DNA from: Myxococcus stipitatus
GTDB lineage: Bacteria; Myxococcota; Myxococcia; Myxococcales; Myxococcaceae
DNA length: 64,000 nt
NCBI RefSeq assembly: GCF_038561935.1
Contig: NZ_CP102770.1
Location: 9,362,001-9,426,000 of the forward strand
Reading direction: 5' to 3'
Shown here: piece after piece, positions 9,347 to 17,833 of the stretch
How positions within the stretch are numbered: the first letter of the stretch is position 1
Layout: every line of letters begins with the position of its first letter
Notes under the pieces: model-generated
Told to the model about the DNA's origin: nothing
Database searches by the model: none
Seen by the model: the letters and a program-made list of their open reading frames with translations, nothing else
Position numbers and translations under genes: made by a program

Positions 9347-11512
9347 TCAGTTCGGGCCCCAGGAGGACCAGGCGCCCTCTCGGCCCTGGTCCGTGTAGTT
9401 GAGCCACACCATCTGCCCCGCAGCGGTGGTCTTCAGCGCGGCGTTCTCGGCCTCGTTCCTCGGCGCCTTGAACGCGTAGCCCGCGGGGCACTCCAGCAGG
9501 CCCGACTGCGACACGCCCCAGGAGCGAGCGGCGGTGCTCAGCGTCCAGAGGTCCGCCGGGCACCCCGCCGTGGTGCAGGCGGTGTTGGACTTGCGGCACG
9601 CGAGCTTGCGCGACACGGAGCACGACTCGTCCCACCAGGTGCCATTCGCCGTCATCGCGGCGCAGTGCTCGTTGCCGTTGTAGTTGTTGGGCTCGGTGGC
9701 GTCCCAGGCCGTATAGGCCCCCGGCTCCCAACGCGAGACATCCTCGGCGCTGGAGCGATTGACCCAGACCCGCTCACCTCCCGTCACCGCGAGCAGCTCC
9801 GCGCTCTCCGCCGCCGACTCCGGAGCCGCGAAGGTGTAGCCCACCGGGCAGCTCTGCCACCACCAGCTCCCCTCCGCGGAGAGCACCCACTTCTGGGGGC
9901 AGGCGCTCCCCGACGCACACGTCTCCACGCGCTTGCAGGCATGACGCCGGACGTCCGAACACGGAGTGTCGTTCCAGGCGCCCGTCGGCAGCGTCTCCAC
10001 GCAGCGCTCGTTCCCGCCCGCGTTGTTGGGCTCACCCGCGCTCCAGTTCGTGTACCGGTCCACGACCCACGTCCCTTCCTGATACCGGTCGGTGAAGTTG
10101 ATCCACACGCTGTTCGACGTGCCCGAAATCACGTTCGCGAGCTTCTTCGCCTCCCAGCCGTTGACGGGCGGCAGGAAGGAATAGCCCGCGGGGCACGCGG
10201 AGAAGCCACCCGACCAGGCTCCGCTGGTGCTCGTGACGAACCAGAAGCTCGGGTCGTAGGCGTCAGGGCCATACGCGGTCGTGAGGTTCTTCTTGCAGGC
10301 GTACTTGCGGACGGACTCACACGCGAGGTCGTTCCATCGCCCTACGGACGCCATGACCTCCGCGCAGTCCTCGTTGCCCGCCGTGTCGGTGGGCTCGCCT
10401 TGGTAGAAGGACCAGACGGCGGGCTTCATCGTGCTGTTGTAGTAGTTGTAGCCGTTCTCCGCGGTCCGGTCCGGGTCGGCCTCGACGTGGTCGAGCGTGA
10501 CGCTGAAGCCACACGACACCGCTCCCGCGACATCGAGCTCGTTCCAGCCCAGGACATGCTGGGGGAGCTCGAAGTGGTCGGTGATCTTGAGCTCGGAGAA
10601 CTCCGTCCACTCCAGGCCCAGCGCGCTCGAGTTGCCCGTGTACGAGCACGAGGGGTAGCCCGAGAACTTGCCGTTCTCCGGCCAGCCCGGCTTGTCGATG
10701 TGGGACTCCTTGAAGAGCAGCGACGTCGCCGCAACGCCCCCGACGAAGACGGAGGCGTAGTTCTGCGGGTTCTTCACGGAGACGACGACGCGCTTGCCCA
10801 TGGCGACGAGCTGGCGCGGCGTGGGCCACTTGCCCTGGAAGTACGCAGCCAGGTGGCTGGGGCCGAAAATCAGGTCGCCCGTCAGGGGCTTCGACGTGTC
10901 GGGGTAGTCCTTGTCGAGGTAGCTGACGAACTCCTCGAGGAACCACGTGCGCGAGGCATCCGTGGGGATGCTGTCCTCCACCCAGATGACCAGCACCTCA
11001 TTCTGGTTCTCGGGTTCGGTCAGCCACGTGCCGATGTGCCGCATGACGTCGTGCACCCGGGTGGAGAAGCGCTCACCCTCGTGATGGAAGCACGGGGCGC
11101 CATCGTCGTCGGAGTCGTTCGAGCACGCGTTCGCCCAGATGGTGTCCGGGCCGCTCCACGCGTCGATGGCGAGGTTCCTCACGCCGGACGAGAGCTGCAC
11201 GTCAATGCCTCGGTGCTGATTGGCTCGGGCGTAGTAGCAATCCCAGAGGAGTTTGCAGTTCGTATAGGTCGTGGTGACGTGGGAGTTGTGCGAGCCGATG
11301 CGCTGGACGTGCGGCAGGGGGACATCGGCCTGGAGCAAGGTCTGCTGAATCCTCGCGACGCGAGCTGCCCAGAGGTCGCGGTAGGCCGCCTGGGAGGTGG
11401 ACTCCACCTCGGGCTCCTGGGGCTGTGGCTCCTGGGTGGGGCTGCACGCCAACCACCCCGTCAAGACAAAGAAAGACAATGCCGCGCGCAAACGCGGAGA
11501 CACACTGCTCAT
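9347..11512 (-). CDS. PI-PLC X-domain lipoprotein with C-type-lectin-like repeats
   Basis: The start at 11512 gives a signal peptide ending in a lipobox-like L-A-C-S; ATG 11524 is an alternative. The N-terminal half (about residues 50-330) resembles phosphatidylinositol-specific phospholipase C domain X: G-S-H-N-S-H followed by a strand containing the second histidine in a C-F-H-H-E-G segment, then a helix and V-L-V-I-W-V-E-D. The C-terminal half holds about four modules of 90-100 residues with C-P-A/V-G-Y at the start and W-x-x-x-E-P-N-N…G-N-E-x-C…W-x-D…C…C near the end, typical of C-type-lectin-like folds. The final module stops after its W-S-S-W-G-P-N segment. Probably a surface lipoprotein acting on or binding lipid or glycan targets. 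Confidence 0.82.
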   Translation of the reverse strand: MSSVSPRLRAALSFFVLTGWLACSPTQEPQPQEPEVESTSQAAYRDLWAARVARIQQTLLQADVPLPHVQRIGSHNSHVTTTYTNCKLLWDCYYARANQHRGIDVQLSSGVRNLAIDAWSGPDTIWANACSNDSDDDGAPCFHHEGERFSTRVHDVMRHIGTWLTEPENQNEVLVIWVEDSIPTDASRTWFLEEFVSYLDKDYPDTSKPLTGDLIFGPSHLAAYFQGKWPTPRQLVAMGKRVVVSVKNPQNYASVFVGGVAATSLLFKESHIDKPGWPENGKFSGYPSCSYTGNSSALGLEWTEFSELKITDHFELPQHVLGWNELDVAGAVSCGFSVTLDHVEADPDRTAENGYNYYNSTMKPAVWSFYQGEPTDTAGNEDCAEVMASVGRWNDLACESVRKYACKKNLTTAYGPDAYDPSFWFVTSTSGAWSGGFSACPAGYSFLPPVNGWEAKKLANVISGTSNSVWINFTDRYQEGTWVVDRYTNWSAGEPNNAGGNERCVETLPTGAWNDTPCSDVRRHACKRVETCASGSACPQKWVLSAEGSWWWQSCPVGYTFAAPESAAESAELLAVTGGERVWVNRSSAEDVSRWEPGAYTAWDATEPNNYNGNEHCAAMTANGTWWDESCSVSRKLACRKSNTACTTAGCPADLWTLSTAARSWGVSQSGLLECPAGYAFKAPRNEAENAALKTTAAGQMVWLNYTDQGREGAWSSWGPN

Positions 11513-11584
11513 GGGCAAGCCCATCCAAGGAAAAGGGGGGCCGCGCAATAGTTGCAATCGGATCAACAAGTCAAGGTCGCGCGC

Positions 11585-12376
11585 TCAATCTTCGCGCAGC
11601 AGCACCTGGTCGTCTTCGACCCCCGGCGGAGCGAGGAAGAGCGAAGCCCCCGCCTCGGCGCGGTCCAGCACGGCGCTCAGCGCGGGCAGGTCCGTGACAG
11701 GGATTCTCCGCGTGGGCTCCAGGGCAAGTCCTCGCGCCATGGCCCGCGCGACGAGGGTGCTGTCGCTCAGGTCCGACTCATAGACGAAGGTCCGCTCGCC
11801 GTACTCGTGTCCTCCAGGGACCCGACCCACGAGGCGAAGCGGGCCCAGCCGCGAGTGGACGCGCACGCTGGGGTTGTCCCACTGGGCCACGCCGCGCAGG
11901 CGCTTCGCGCGCAGCATGCTCAGCGTGAGCAGCTTCACCCAGGCGCCCGCGCCAGTTCCAGGCAGGAAGCTCAGGAGCGACACGCCGATGAACAGCCCCG
12001 GCGTCACGGAAGGCGCAGCGTAGTACGCCGCGCCGATGGCGGGGTCCTCGTCCGCGAGTCCGAGGTGCTGGCGCACGTCTGGCTTCAGCATCCTCGCCGG
12101 GCAGCGCAAGAGCCCGATGGCTCCGGGCATCAAGTACAGGTCCGACAGCACCCAACGCGGGACCCCGATGCCTCGAAACGCGAACTGGTTGAGCGCGAGG
12201 TATTGCGACACGAGGTCCGTGTTGCGCTCCGCGGGCAGGTACGTCGCGGGCATGCCCAGGGGAGACAGGTCCATCGACTCGGCATGGACGCCCGCGCCCA
12301 GCGCCAGGAGCGACACACCGGGGTGCGCGGAGAAGAAGTCCTCCGCCTGTCTCGTCAGTGCGGCGGCTTCACGCAT
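11585..12376 (-). CDS. Conserved hypothetical protein coupled to a DDAH-like hydrolase
   Basis: This is a 263-residue protein I do not recognise. The chosen ATG at 12376 overlaps the 3' end of the upstream hydrolase gene by 8 bases, so translation is probably coupled. A longer frame opening at 12493 runs antisense-like through the neighbour and is rejected. The protein has no signal peptide. A Gly/Leu-rich hydrophobic segment lies near residues 135-160 (S-L-L-S-F-L-P-G-T-G-A-G) and a conserved-looking G-G-H-E-Y-G-E-R segment near 195. The tight coupling suggests it works with the amidinohydrolase-like enzyme, perhaps on the same guanidino compound. Confidence 0.65.
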   Translation of the reverse strand: MREAAALTRQAEDFFSAHPGVSLLALGAGVHAESMDLSPLGMPATYLPAERNTDLVSQYLALNQFAFRGIGVPRWVLSDLYLMPGAIGLLRCPARMLKPDVRQHLGLADEDPAIGAAYYAAPSVTPGLFIGVSLLSFLPGTGAGAWVKLLTLSMLRAKRLRGVAQWDNPSVRVHSRLGPLRLVGRVPGGHEYGERTFVYESDLSDSTLVARAMARGLALEPTRRIPVTDLPALSAVLDRAEAGASLFLAPPGVEDDQVLLRED

Positions 12377-13274
12377 CGGCTTCGATGTCCTTCGCGACAG
12401 CGGCGAGCCGGACCTCGTCTGGAATCCGCACCGCACCCTCCTCCACCACCGCGCGCGACACGAGACAGCGCGAGGAGCCTCCACCCTTCTCACACAGCTC
12501 GCCCATGTCGAGCGACACCACCTTCATCCCGAGCGCCTCCACGCGAGCGCGGATGGACGCGGGGACCACGGAGGGCGCGAGCAGGTCGCGCCCCACCGGC
12601 AGGCCGTTGGTGGCGTAGCGGCGAATCTCGTCCTCCGTCACGACGAGCAGCCGGTGCTCACCGAAGCGCTCACGGAGGCGCGCGTAGGAATCCGGGGACA
12701 TGACCTCGGGACACACGAGCATGCGGTCCACGGCGGGCAGGGGCAGCAGCGCCATGTTGCCGTGGAACGCGGGCTCGCGGACCTGGACGCGCACCACCTC
12801 ACCGGGGAACCAGCGGGACGCGGCGTCGAGTCCATCGAGCGTCGTCCGTCCGCCCCAGAACAACAGCGTCGCGCCGTCGAAGTGCGCCACGTCGCCATGC
12901 GCTTCCCAGATGCCCACGTCGGGGCCCACGACCTCGAAGCCCATGCGGCGGGCGAGGGCCTCCCAGTGCTCACGCTCGGCCTGCCGGTGGGCACTCATCA
13001 TCCGAGGCAACACGAACACAGGCGCGGCGCCCGGGCGGGCCACGACCTGACCACACTCGGCGGCATACGGCATGCCCGTCAGCAGCTCCGACGGAGACGG
13101 CAGGGCGACGACGGTGCCACCGCGAGCCTCGATGGCGCGAGCGAGCGCGAGCCACTCGCGCCGGGCCTTGCGCGCGTCGACGGGGGCGGCCTCGCGACTG
13201 CGGAAGTTGTTGCGCCCGCGCAACGCCCAGCCTCGCCCCGGGGGCGACATGAGGAAGAGTTCCATGGCGCTCAC
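12369..13274 (-). CDS. Dimethylargininase (DDAH)-like guanidino-group hydrolase
   Basis: This is a 301-residue protein of the amidinotransferase/DDAH superfamily. Visible motifs are an N-terminal substrate-loop region with N-N-F, the central E-A-H-G-D-V-A-H acid/base segment near 145, and the C-terminal G-G-G-S-S-R-C-L catalytic cysteine region near 275. The family hydrolyses or transfers guanidino groups of arginine derivatives through a Cys-His-Glu/Asp triad. The GTG at 13274 is preferred because a GGAGGGG run lies about 9 bases upstream; ATG at 13265 is possible. The exact substrate (methylarginine, arginine or another guanidine) cannot be told from sequence. Confidence 0.8.
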   Translation of the reverse strand: MSAMELFLMSPPGRGWALRGRNNFRSREAAPVDARKARREWLALARAIEARGGTVVALPSPSELLTGMPYAAECGQVVARPGAAPVFVLPRMMSAHRQAEREHWEALARRMGFEVVGPDVGIWEAHGDVAHFDGATLLFWGGRTTLDGLDAASRWFPGEVVRVQVREPAFHGNMALLPLPAVDRMLVCPEVMSPDSYARLRERFGEHRLLVVTEDEIRRYATNGLPVGRDLLAPSVVPASIRARVEALGMKVVSLDMGELCEKGGGSSRCLVSRAVVEEGAVRIPDEVRLAAVAKDIEADA

Positions 13275-13330
13275 GCTTCTACCCCTCCCCCGTTCCAGCC
13301 CGCCACATCACCCTGCACGCACGGCGCCCA

Positions 13331-15124
13331 GTGAACGCCGCCGCGACTCCAGGCTCCCTACTGAACGACACCGCACATTCACGCTGGCCACCCGCCCCTG
13401 GCCGAGACAGGCTCACAGCCCACGTGGACGAGACGAGCCTGCCCGAGCCCGATGCCTTGCGGTCCCTGCTGAAGACCGCCCTGGAACTGCCACCGCTCCA
13501 GCCGCATGCCTCGCGTCTGGACCGACTGGTGGACGACTACGCCCGAGGCGTGGCGAGCCGGGACGCCCCGCTCGCCGTCGCGCTCGTCGGCGCCACCGGC
13601 GCGGGCAAGTCCACCCTCCTCAATGCCCTCGCGGGCCAGCCCCTCTCGCGCGAGGGCGTGGACCGGCCCACCAGCACCACCGCCACCGTGTTCGCGCCCG
13701 AAGGCGCCACCGCGGACGCGCTCGCGAAGTCCGGTGCCCGCGTGTCTCGGTACATCCCCGGCCCGCAGGCCCTCTGGGGCGGACAGGTGTTCATCGACAC
13801 GCCCGACCTCAACAGCGTGGCCACCACCCACCGAGACGTCGCTCGCGCCGCGCTGGAGCGCGCGGACGTGGCGCTCGTCGTCATGCACCGGGGCAGCGTC
13901 GCCGAGGCCTCCCAAGTCGAGTTCCTCACCGAGTTCGCCCGACGCCGCGCCCTCGTCTTCATCCTCAACTTCGCGGACGAGCTCTCCCCGGAGTCACGCG
14001 AGACACTCAAGGCCCAGGTCCGCCGCGTCGCCGCCGAGCAATACGCACTCGCCCCTCAAGACGTCCCCGTCTTCGCCATCAGCGCACAAGCCGCCAAGGA
14101 CGGCCGCGATGTGTCCGGCGAGTTCGGCCCCCTCCTCTTCCACCTGCGCGGACTCGCCACCCAGGCCATCGCCGCGAGAGTCCGACGCGGAAACGCGCTG
14201 GGGGCCTTGGAGGAGATCTCCACCCTCGTGAAGAGCGCCCTCGATGAGACCGAGGCCCTGCTCTCCCGCACCAAGGCCGCGCTCGACTCCGGCATGGAGA
14301 AGGCCTCCGACGGCCTGCGCGAGGACTTCGAGTCCCGCCTGCGCCTCGCGCACGGGCACCTCGCCGCGGAGGTGCGAAGGCAGGCCGGTGGACGCTTCTG
14401 GGGCCCCGCCGCGTGGGGCCTGCGCTTGTCCCTCTGGGGCGCCAGCGGCCTGGGCGCGGCGGCCGTCGTCGGACGTCGCAGCCTCCCCGCGGGCCTCGCC
14501 GTCGCCGCCGCGTCCACCGTGGTCGACGCCGTGCGAGGACACACGCGCGCCCGCGCCGCGGAGAGCGCGGTCATCGAACCGTTCGAGGATGACTTCGGCG
14601 TGGAGTCCGCCGCACGCACCGCGCTCACCGAGGCACGCAGCCTCGCCCGCGCGGGGGGCCTGGAGCCCGCCGTGCTCGGTGTTCCCGACATGGGCACGCT
14701 GCTCGAGGCGGTGCGAGACGCCCGCGCCTCCGCCTGGCGCTACACCGCCACCACGGGCGTCGCGGAGGCCGTCGCCGGCTGGTGGCGCGTCGCGCGCTGG
14801 CTGGTGCTGCCGCTCATCAACCTGCCGCTGCTCGTACTGCTCGGACACGTGGGCTACCGCGTGGTGCGCGCCTACGTGGAGGGCCCGCTGCTGCCGCTCG
14901 ACTACTTCGTCAACGCGGGGGCCCTCTTCGCGCTGCTCGCGGGAGCAGGCGCGATGCTCGCGTCAGCGAGTCTCGCCGGAGCCGCTCGCCGTGCGGGCGC
15001 GGGCGGGCGCACCCGCTTTGTCGAGTCCCTGGCCACCCTGGGCCGGAGGCTGGGAGAGTCCATCGATGATGGACTTCGCCCCGGGCGGGAGGCCGCGCGT
15101 CGCATCCTGGCGATTCTCCGGTGA
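13331..15124 (+). CDS. Membrane-associated dynamin/Era-like GTPase
   Basis: This is a 597-residue GTPase. The G1 loop G-A-T-G-A-G-K-S lies at about residues 86-93, followed by a switch Thr region (P-T-S-T-T-A-T), G3 D-T-P-D and a candidate G4 N-F-A-D. The C-terminal half is helical with predicted membrane segments near residues 490-520 and 525-550, as in bacterial dynamin-like or YfjP-type GTPases that act at membranes. The GTG at 13331 is used; another GTG at 13424 would remove a poorly structured leader and is equally plausible. Its last 162 bases are antisense to the M23 peptidase gene. The cellular role is unknown. Confidence 0.85.
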   Translation: MNAAATPGSLLNDTAHSRWPPAPGRDRLTAHVDETSLPEPDALRSLLKTALELPPLQPHASRLDRLVDDYARGVASRDAPLAVALVGATGAGKSTLLNALAGQPLSREGVDRPTSTTATVFAPEGATADALAKSGARVSRYIPGPQALWGGQVFIDTPDLNSVATTHRDVARAALERADVALVVMHRGSVAEASQVEFLTEFARRRALVFILNFADELSPESRETLKAQVRRVAAEQYALAPQDVPVFAISAQAAKDGRDVSGEFGPLLFHLRGLATQAIAARVRRGNALGALEEISTLVKSALDETEALLSRTKAALDSGMEKASDGLREDFESRLRLAHGHLAAEVRRQAGGRFWGPAAWGLRLSLWGASGLGAAAVVGRRSLPAGLAVAAASTVVDAVRGHTRARAAESAVIEPFEDDFGVESAARTALTEARSLARAGGLEPAVLGVPDMGTLLEAVRDARASAWRYTATTGVAEAVAGWWRVARWLVLPLINLPLLVLLGHVGYRVVRAYVEGPLLPLDYFVNAGALFALLAGAGAMLASASLAGAARRAGAGGRTRFVESLATLGRRLGESIDDGLRPGREAARRILAILR

Positions 15125-15760
15125 CATCGACACCACCGGCTGACCCGGCGTGTGCGTGCCATCCTTCGTCGCCATGAGCGGCTCGCTGCCCGCCTCGCGG
15201 CACACGGGAGACGCCACGCGCGTGTCTCGCACCGGGTCTCCATAGCCCACGATGCGCGCCGGCACGGACGGGTTGTTCCATCCCGCCCCCGTCTCACGCG
15301 CGACCTTGAAGTGCAGGTGCGCGCCACACGACCAGCCCGTCGCGCCGGAGAAGCCGATGAGCTGGCCCTGCTTCACCTGCTCCCCCGCCTTCACCACCAC
15401 CGCGCTGAAGTGCAGGTACTGCGTCTCCAGCCCGTCTCCATGCGAGACGACGACGTAGTTCGCCAGCGGCGCGAACTTCTCGTCACATCCACCCTTCGTG
15501 CTGTCGCCCCGGGCCATGCGCACCACGCCATCACGTGCGGCGACGATGGGCGTGCCCTCCGGCATCCGGAAGTCCCACGCGTGGGTGTCGTTGTATTGGT
15601 GGCTGCCCGTGTCGTGCCCCTGGCTCACCGTGTAGATGCGGCCACAGGCGAAGGGCACGCCCACCTCGGGCATGTCGCCAGACGGAGAGGCAATCGAGTG
15701 AGGAGCCGCTGGCGACGAGGCCAGCAAGGAACCGACGAGGAGCGCGGAGGACAGGTTCAT
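14963..15760 (-). CDS. Secreted M23-family (LytM-like) metallopeptidase
   Basis: This is a 265-residue protein with an N-terminal signal peptide (hydrophobic core in residues 4-18, cleavage near A-A-P). The M23 core includes H-x(4)-D in the H-A-W-D-F segment, a Y-V-V-V-S-H-G-D-G strand, Q-G-Q-L-I-G and the metal-binding H-L-H-F motif. Family members cleave glycyl or cross-link peptides in peptidoglycan; some are inactive regulators. The first His ligand (H-Q-Y-N-D-T-H region) and the H-x-H motif are both present, so activity is plausible. The C-terminal 54 residues are low-complexity and encoded antisense to the GTPase 3' end. Confidence 0.85.
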   Translation of the reverse strand: MNLSSALLVGSLLASSPAAPHSIASPSGDMPEVGVPFACGRIYTVSQGHDTGSHQYNDTHAWDFRMPEGTPIVAARDGVVRMARGDSTKGGCDEKFAPLANYVVVSHGDGLETQYLHFSAVVVKAGEQVKQGQLIGFSGATGWSCGAHLHFKVARETGAGWNNPSVPARIVGYGDPVRDTRVASPVCREAGSEPLMATKDGTHTPGQPVVSMSPENRQDATRGLPPGAKSIIDGLSQPPAQGGQGLDKAGAPARARTASGSGETR

Positions 15761-16022
15761 ATTTGGCCGGCGGACAACGGCGGCAACCGCCTTGGGTATT
15801 TCCTGAACGAATTATCCCGCGCCCGGGCCGCCCATCACCAGGGACCCCAAGGCCCGCTCGCTCGAGCGTGGGGCGTGGTGTCACCTGTCCCGAGCAGGAA
15901 GTCCTCCGCCAACAGCCGAGCCCTTGTCTCCACGCCTGCCCGGTCAGCGGCCTCATGCGGGCCTGGACACCTCGCGCATGGAGTCCTCCCCCACCCGCCC
16001 GCTCGTTCCCTCGCCGACAAAT

Positions 16023-16040
16023 ACTGACTGGTCACTCACT
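16023..16040. promoter_or_regulatory. Probable TetR operator upstream of the TetR gene
   Basis: TGAC-TG-GTCA (16025-16034) is a short inverted repeat, extended imperfectly by TAC on the left and CTCA on the right. It lies 27 bases before the regulator's ATG. TetR regulators commonly bind such tGACTGGTCA-type sites and repress themselves. It is the only AT-richer symmetric element in the 300-base divergent gap 15761-16066, which otherwise shows nothing I can assign. Confidence 0.45.
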
Positions 16041-16066
16041 AAATCTGGCGCTATGTTTCACGGGAG

Positions 16067-16738
16067 ATGGCCGCCAAGACCTCCTCCTCCGAGAGCCCCG
16101 CGCGTCCGCCTCGGCGCACGCAGCAGGAGCGGCGCGAGTCGACCCGGCGGAAGCTGTTGGACGCCACCATCGAGACGTTGGTGGAGCTGGGGCACGCGAG
16201 GCTGACGACGGTGGAGGTGGCGAAGCGCGCGGGCGTGTCACAGGGCGCGCTCTTCACGCACTTCGACACGAAGGCGGAGCTGCTCGCCGCGGCGGTGGAG
16301 CACCTCTTTCCTCGGCTCATCCAGGACTATCTCGCGGGGGTCGGCGCGCGGCCCTCCGGCAGGGACCGCATCAGCACCGCGGTGGACATGTTGTGGGCCG
16401 CGTTCCAGCGGCCGGAGCTGCAAGCCGCCATCGAGTTGTATGTGGCGGCGCGCACGGACCCGGAGCTCCAGGTGGCGCTGGCCGCGGTGGACGGGCCACA
16501 CCGGGAGAACCTGCACCGGGTGGCGCGCGAGCTGTTCCCCGAGGCCGCGGACGCCTATCCGGAGTTCGACTCCGTGGTGGAGCTGGCGCTCGACGCCGTG
16601 CAGGGCGCGGCGATGGGAGGCAGCGCCCGGCCGAAGGACCCCGCCCACCGCCGCATGTTGGATGCGCTGACGCGGTTTCTGCGCAGCGCCTTCTCACCCC
16701 GTTCGCGTCGCCCCTCGAAACGGCGACGCCGCGACTGA
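16067..16738 (+). CDS. TetR-family transcriptional regulator
   Basis: This is a 223-residue regulator. The N-terminal helix-turn-helix (about residues 25-70) has the family pattern A-T-I-E-T-L-V-E-L-G-H, then T-T-V-E-V-A-K-R-A-G-V-S-Q-G-A-L-F-T-H-F. The rest is the helical ligand-binding and dimer domain. It precedes the hydroxylase gene by 21 bases on the same strand, so the two are probably one transcript and the regulator likely controls it in response to a lipid-like ligand (inference). A candidate operator lies just upstream. Confidence 0.92.
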   Translation: MAAKTSSSESPARPPRRTQQERRESTRRKLLDATIETLVELGHARLTTVEVAKRAGVSQGALFTHFDTKAELLAAAVEHLFPRLIQDYLAGVGARPSGRDRISTAVDMLWAAFQRPELQAAIELYVAARTDPELQVALAAVDGPHRENLHRVARELFPEAADAYPEFDSVVELALDAVQGAAMGGSARPKDPAHRRMLDALTRFLRSAFSPRSRRPSKRRRRD

Positions 16739-16759
16739 GCCTCACGCTGGAGGTCTTCC

Positions 16760-17662
16760 ATGGACGCCACACACATCCCGGACCTCATCACCCCCGCGAT
16801 TCCCGTCTTCATCCTGACGGTAGTGGCCGAGGCGTTGTGGGTGAAGAAGCTGCGAGACGAGGGACGCGACTTCGCGGGGCACACCGTGAAGGACTCGCTC
16901 GCCAGCCTCTCCATGGGGCTGGGCAACGTCTTCATCAACGTGGTGTGGAAGTTCGTCGCCTTCGCCGGCTACCTGGCGCTCTACAAGCTGACGCCGCTGC
17001 GCGTGGGCTCGGGCGTGCTGGCCTGGGTGCTGCTCTTCTTCGCGGAGGACCTCTGCTACTACTGGTTCCACCGCATCCACCACGAGAGCCGCTTCTTCTG
17101 GGCCTCGCACGTGGTGCACCACTCCAGCCAGCACTACAACCTGACCACCGCGCTGAGGCAGACGTGGACGCCGCCGACGAGCTGGGTGTTCTGGGCACCG
17201 CTGGCGCTGCTGGGCTTCTCGCCGGTGATGATTGTCGTCCAGCAGTCGGTGAGCCTCCTGTATCAGTACTGGATTCACACCGAGGCCATCGACCGGCTGC
17301 CGCGCCCGCTGGAGTGGCTGTTCAACACGCCCTCCCATCACCGCGTGCATCACGCGTCCAACCCGCGCTACCTCGACAAGAACTACGCGGGCATCCTCAT
17401 CATCTGGGACCGGCTGTTCGGCACCTTCGAGCCCGAAGTCGAGAAGCCCATCTACGGCCTCACCAAGAACCTCCAGACGTTCAACCCGGTGCGCATCGCG
17501 TTCCATGAGTTCGCCTCCATCGCTCGCGACGCGATGAAGCCGGGGCCGTGGAAGCAGCGGCTGGGCTACATCTTCCGCAATCCCGCGTGGAAGCCCGAGG
17601 CGCCGCGGTCCTCTCCGCCGGGCACTCCTCCCGCGTCGGAGCCGCTGCGCCCCTCCGCGTGA
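16760..17662 (+). CDS. Fatty-acid hydroxylase / sterol-desaturase superfamily membrane protein
   Basis: This is a 300-residue membrane protein. Four histidine clusters that bind the di-iron centre are visible: H-R-I-H-H near 97, H-V-V-H-H-S-S-Q-H near 115, H-T-E near 173 and H-H-R-V-H-H near 193. Hydrophobic helices flank them at about 10-30, 50-75, 80-95 and 135-160. Family members hydroxylate or desaturate sterols, fatty acids or carotenoids using oxygen. The substrate is unknown. It is paired with the TetR gene. The C-terminal tail is proline-rich. Confidence 0.9.
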   Translation: MDATHIPDLITPAIPVFILTVVAEALWVKKLRDEGRDFAGHTVKDSLASLSMGLGNVFINVVWKFVAFAGYLALYKLTPLRVGSGVLAWVLLFFAEDLCYYWFHRIHHESRFFWASHVVHHSSQHYNLTTALRQTWTPPTSWVFWAPLALLGFSPVMIVVQQSVSLLYQYWIHTEAIDRLPRPLEWLFNTPSHHRVHHASNPRYLDKNYAGILIIWDRLFGTFEPEVEKPIYGLTKNLQTFNPVRIAFHEFASIARDAMKPGPWKQRLGYIFRNPAWKPEAPRSSPPGTPPASEPLRPSA

Positions 17663-17712
17663 AGACCTCCCTCGGGTGGGGCGAGCGCGCCCCGGCTCGA
17701 GTGCGGAGTGTT

Positions 17713-17741
17713 GAGCACTGAGCCCTCCGGCAGGAGTGCTC
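17713..17741. terminator. Hairpin downstream of the hydroxylase gene
   Basis: GAGCACT and AGTGCTC pair perfectly around a 15-base loop, 50 bases after the hydroxylase stop and 90 bases before pgi. There is no T-run, so termination is uncertain; it may simply be an intergenic stem. Confidence 0.3.
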
Positions 17742-17833
17742 GGCCCTGGCGTGTTCGGCTTCCCTCGGGCGTGCGGAGGCGCTAAGCCAGCCGGCGGTTT
17801 TCGCGCGAGCAACCCCTGGGCGGTGGAGGAGCC

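Noticed and set aside
16067..16738. This TetR as the repressor of the double-palindrome promoter at 20.6 kb
   Set aside because: Its own candidate operator (TGAC-TG-GTCA) differs from the CGAGACG-N3-CGTCTCG core, so there is no sequence support for the link.
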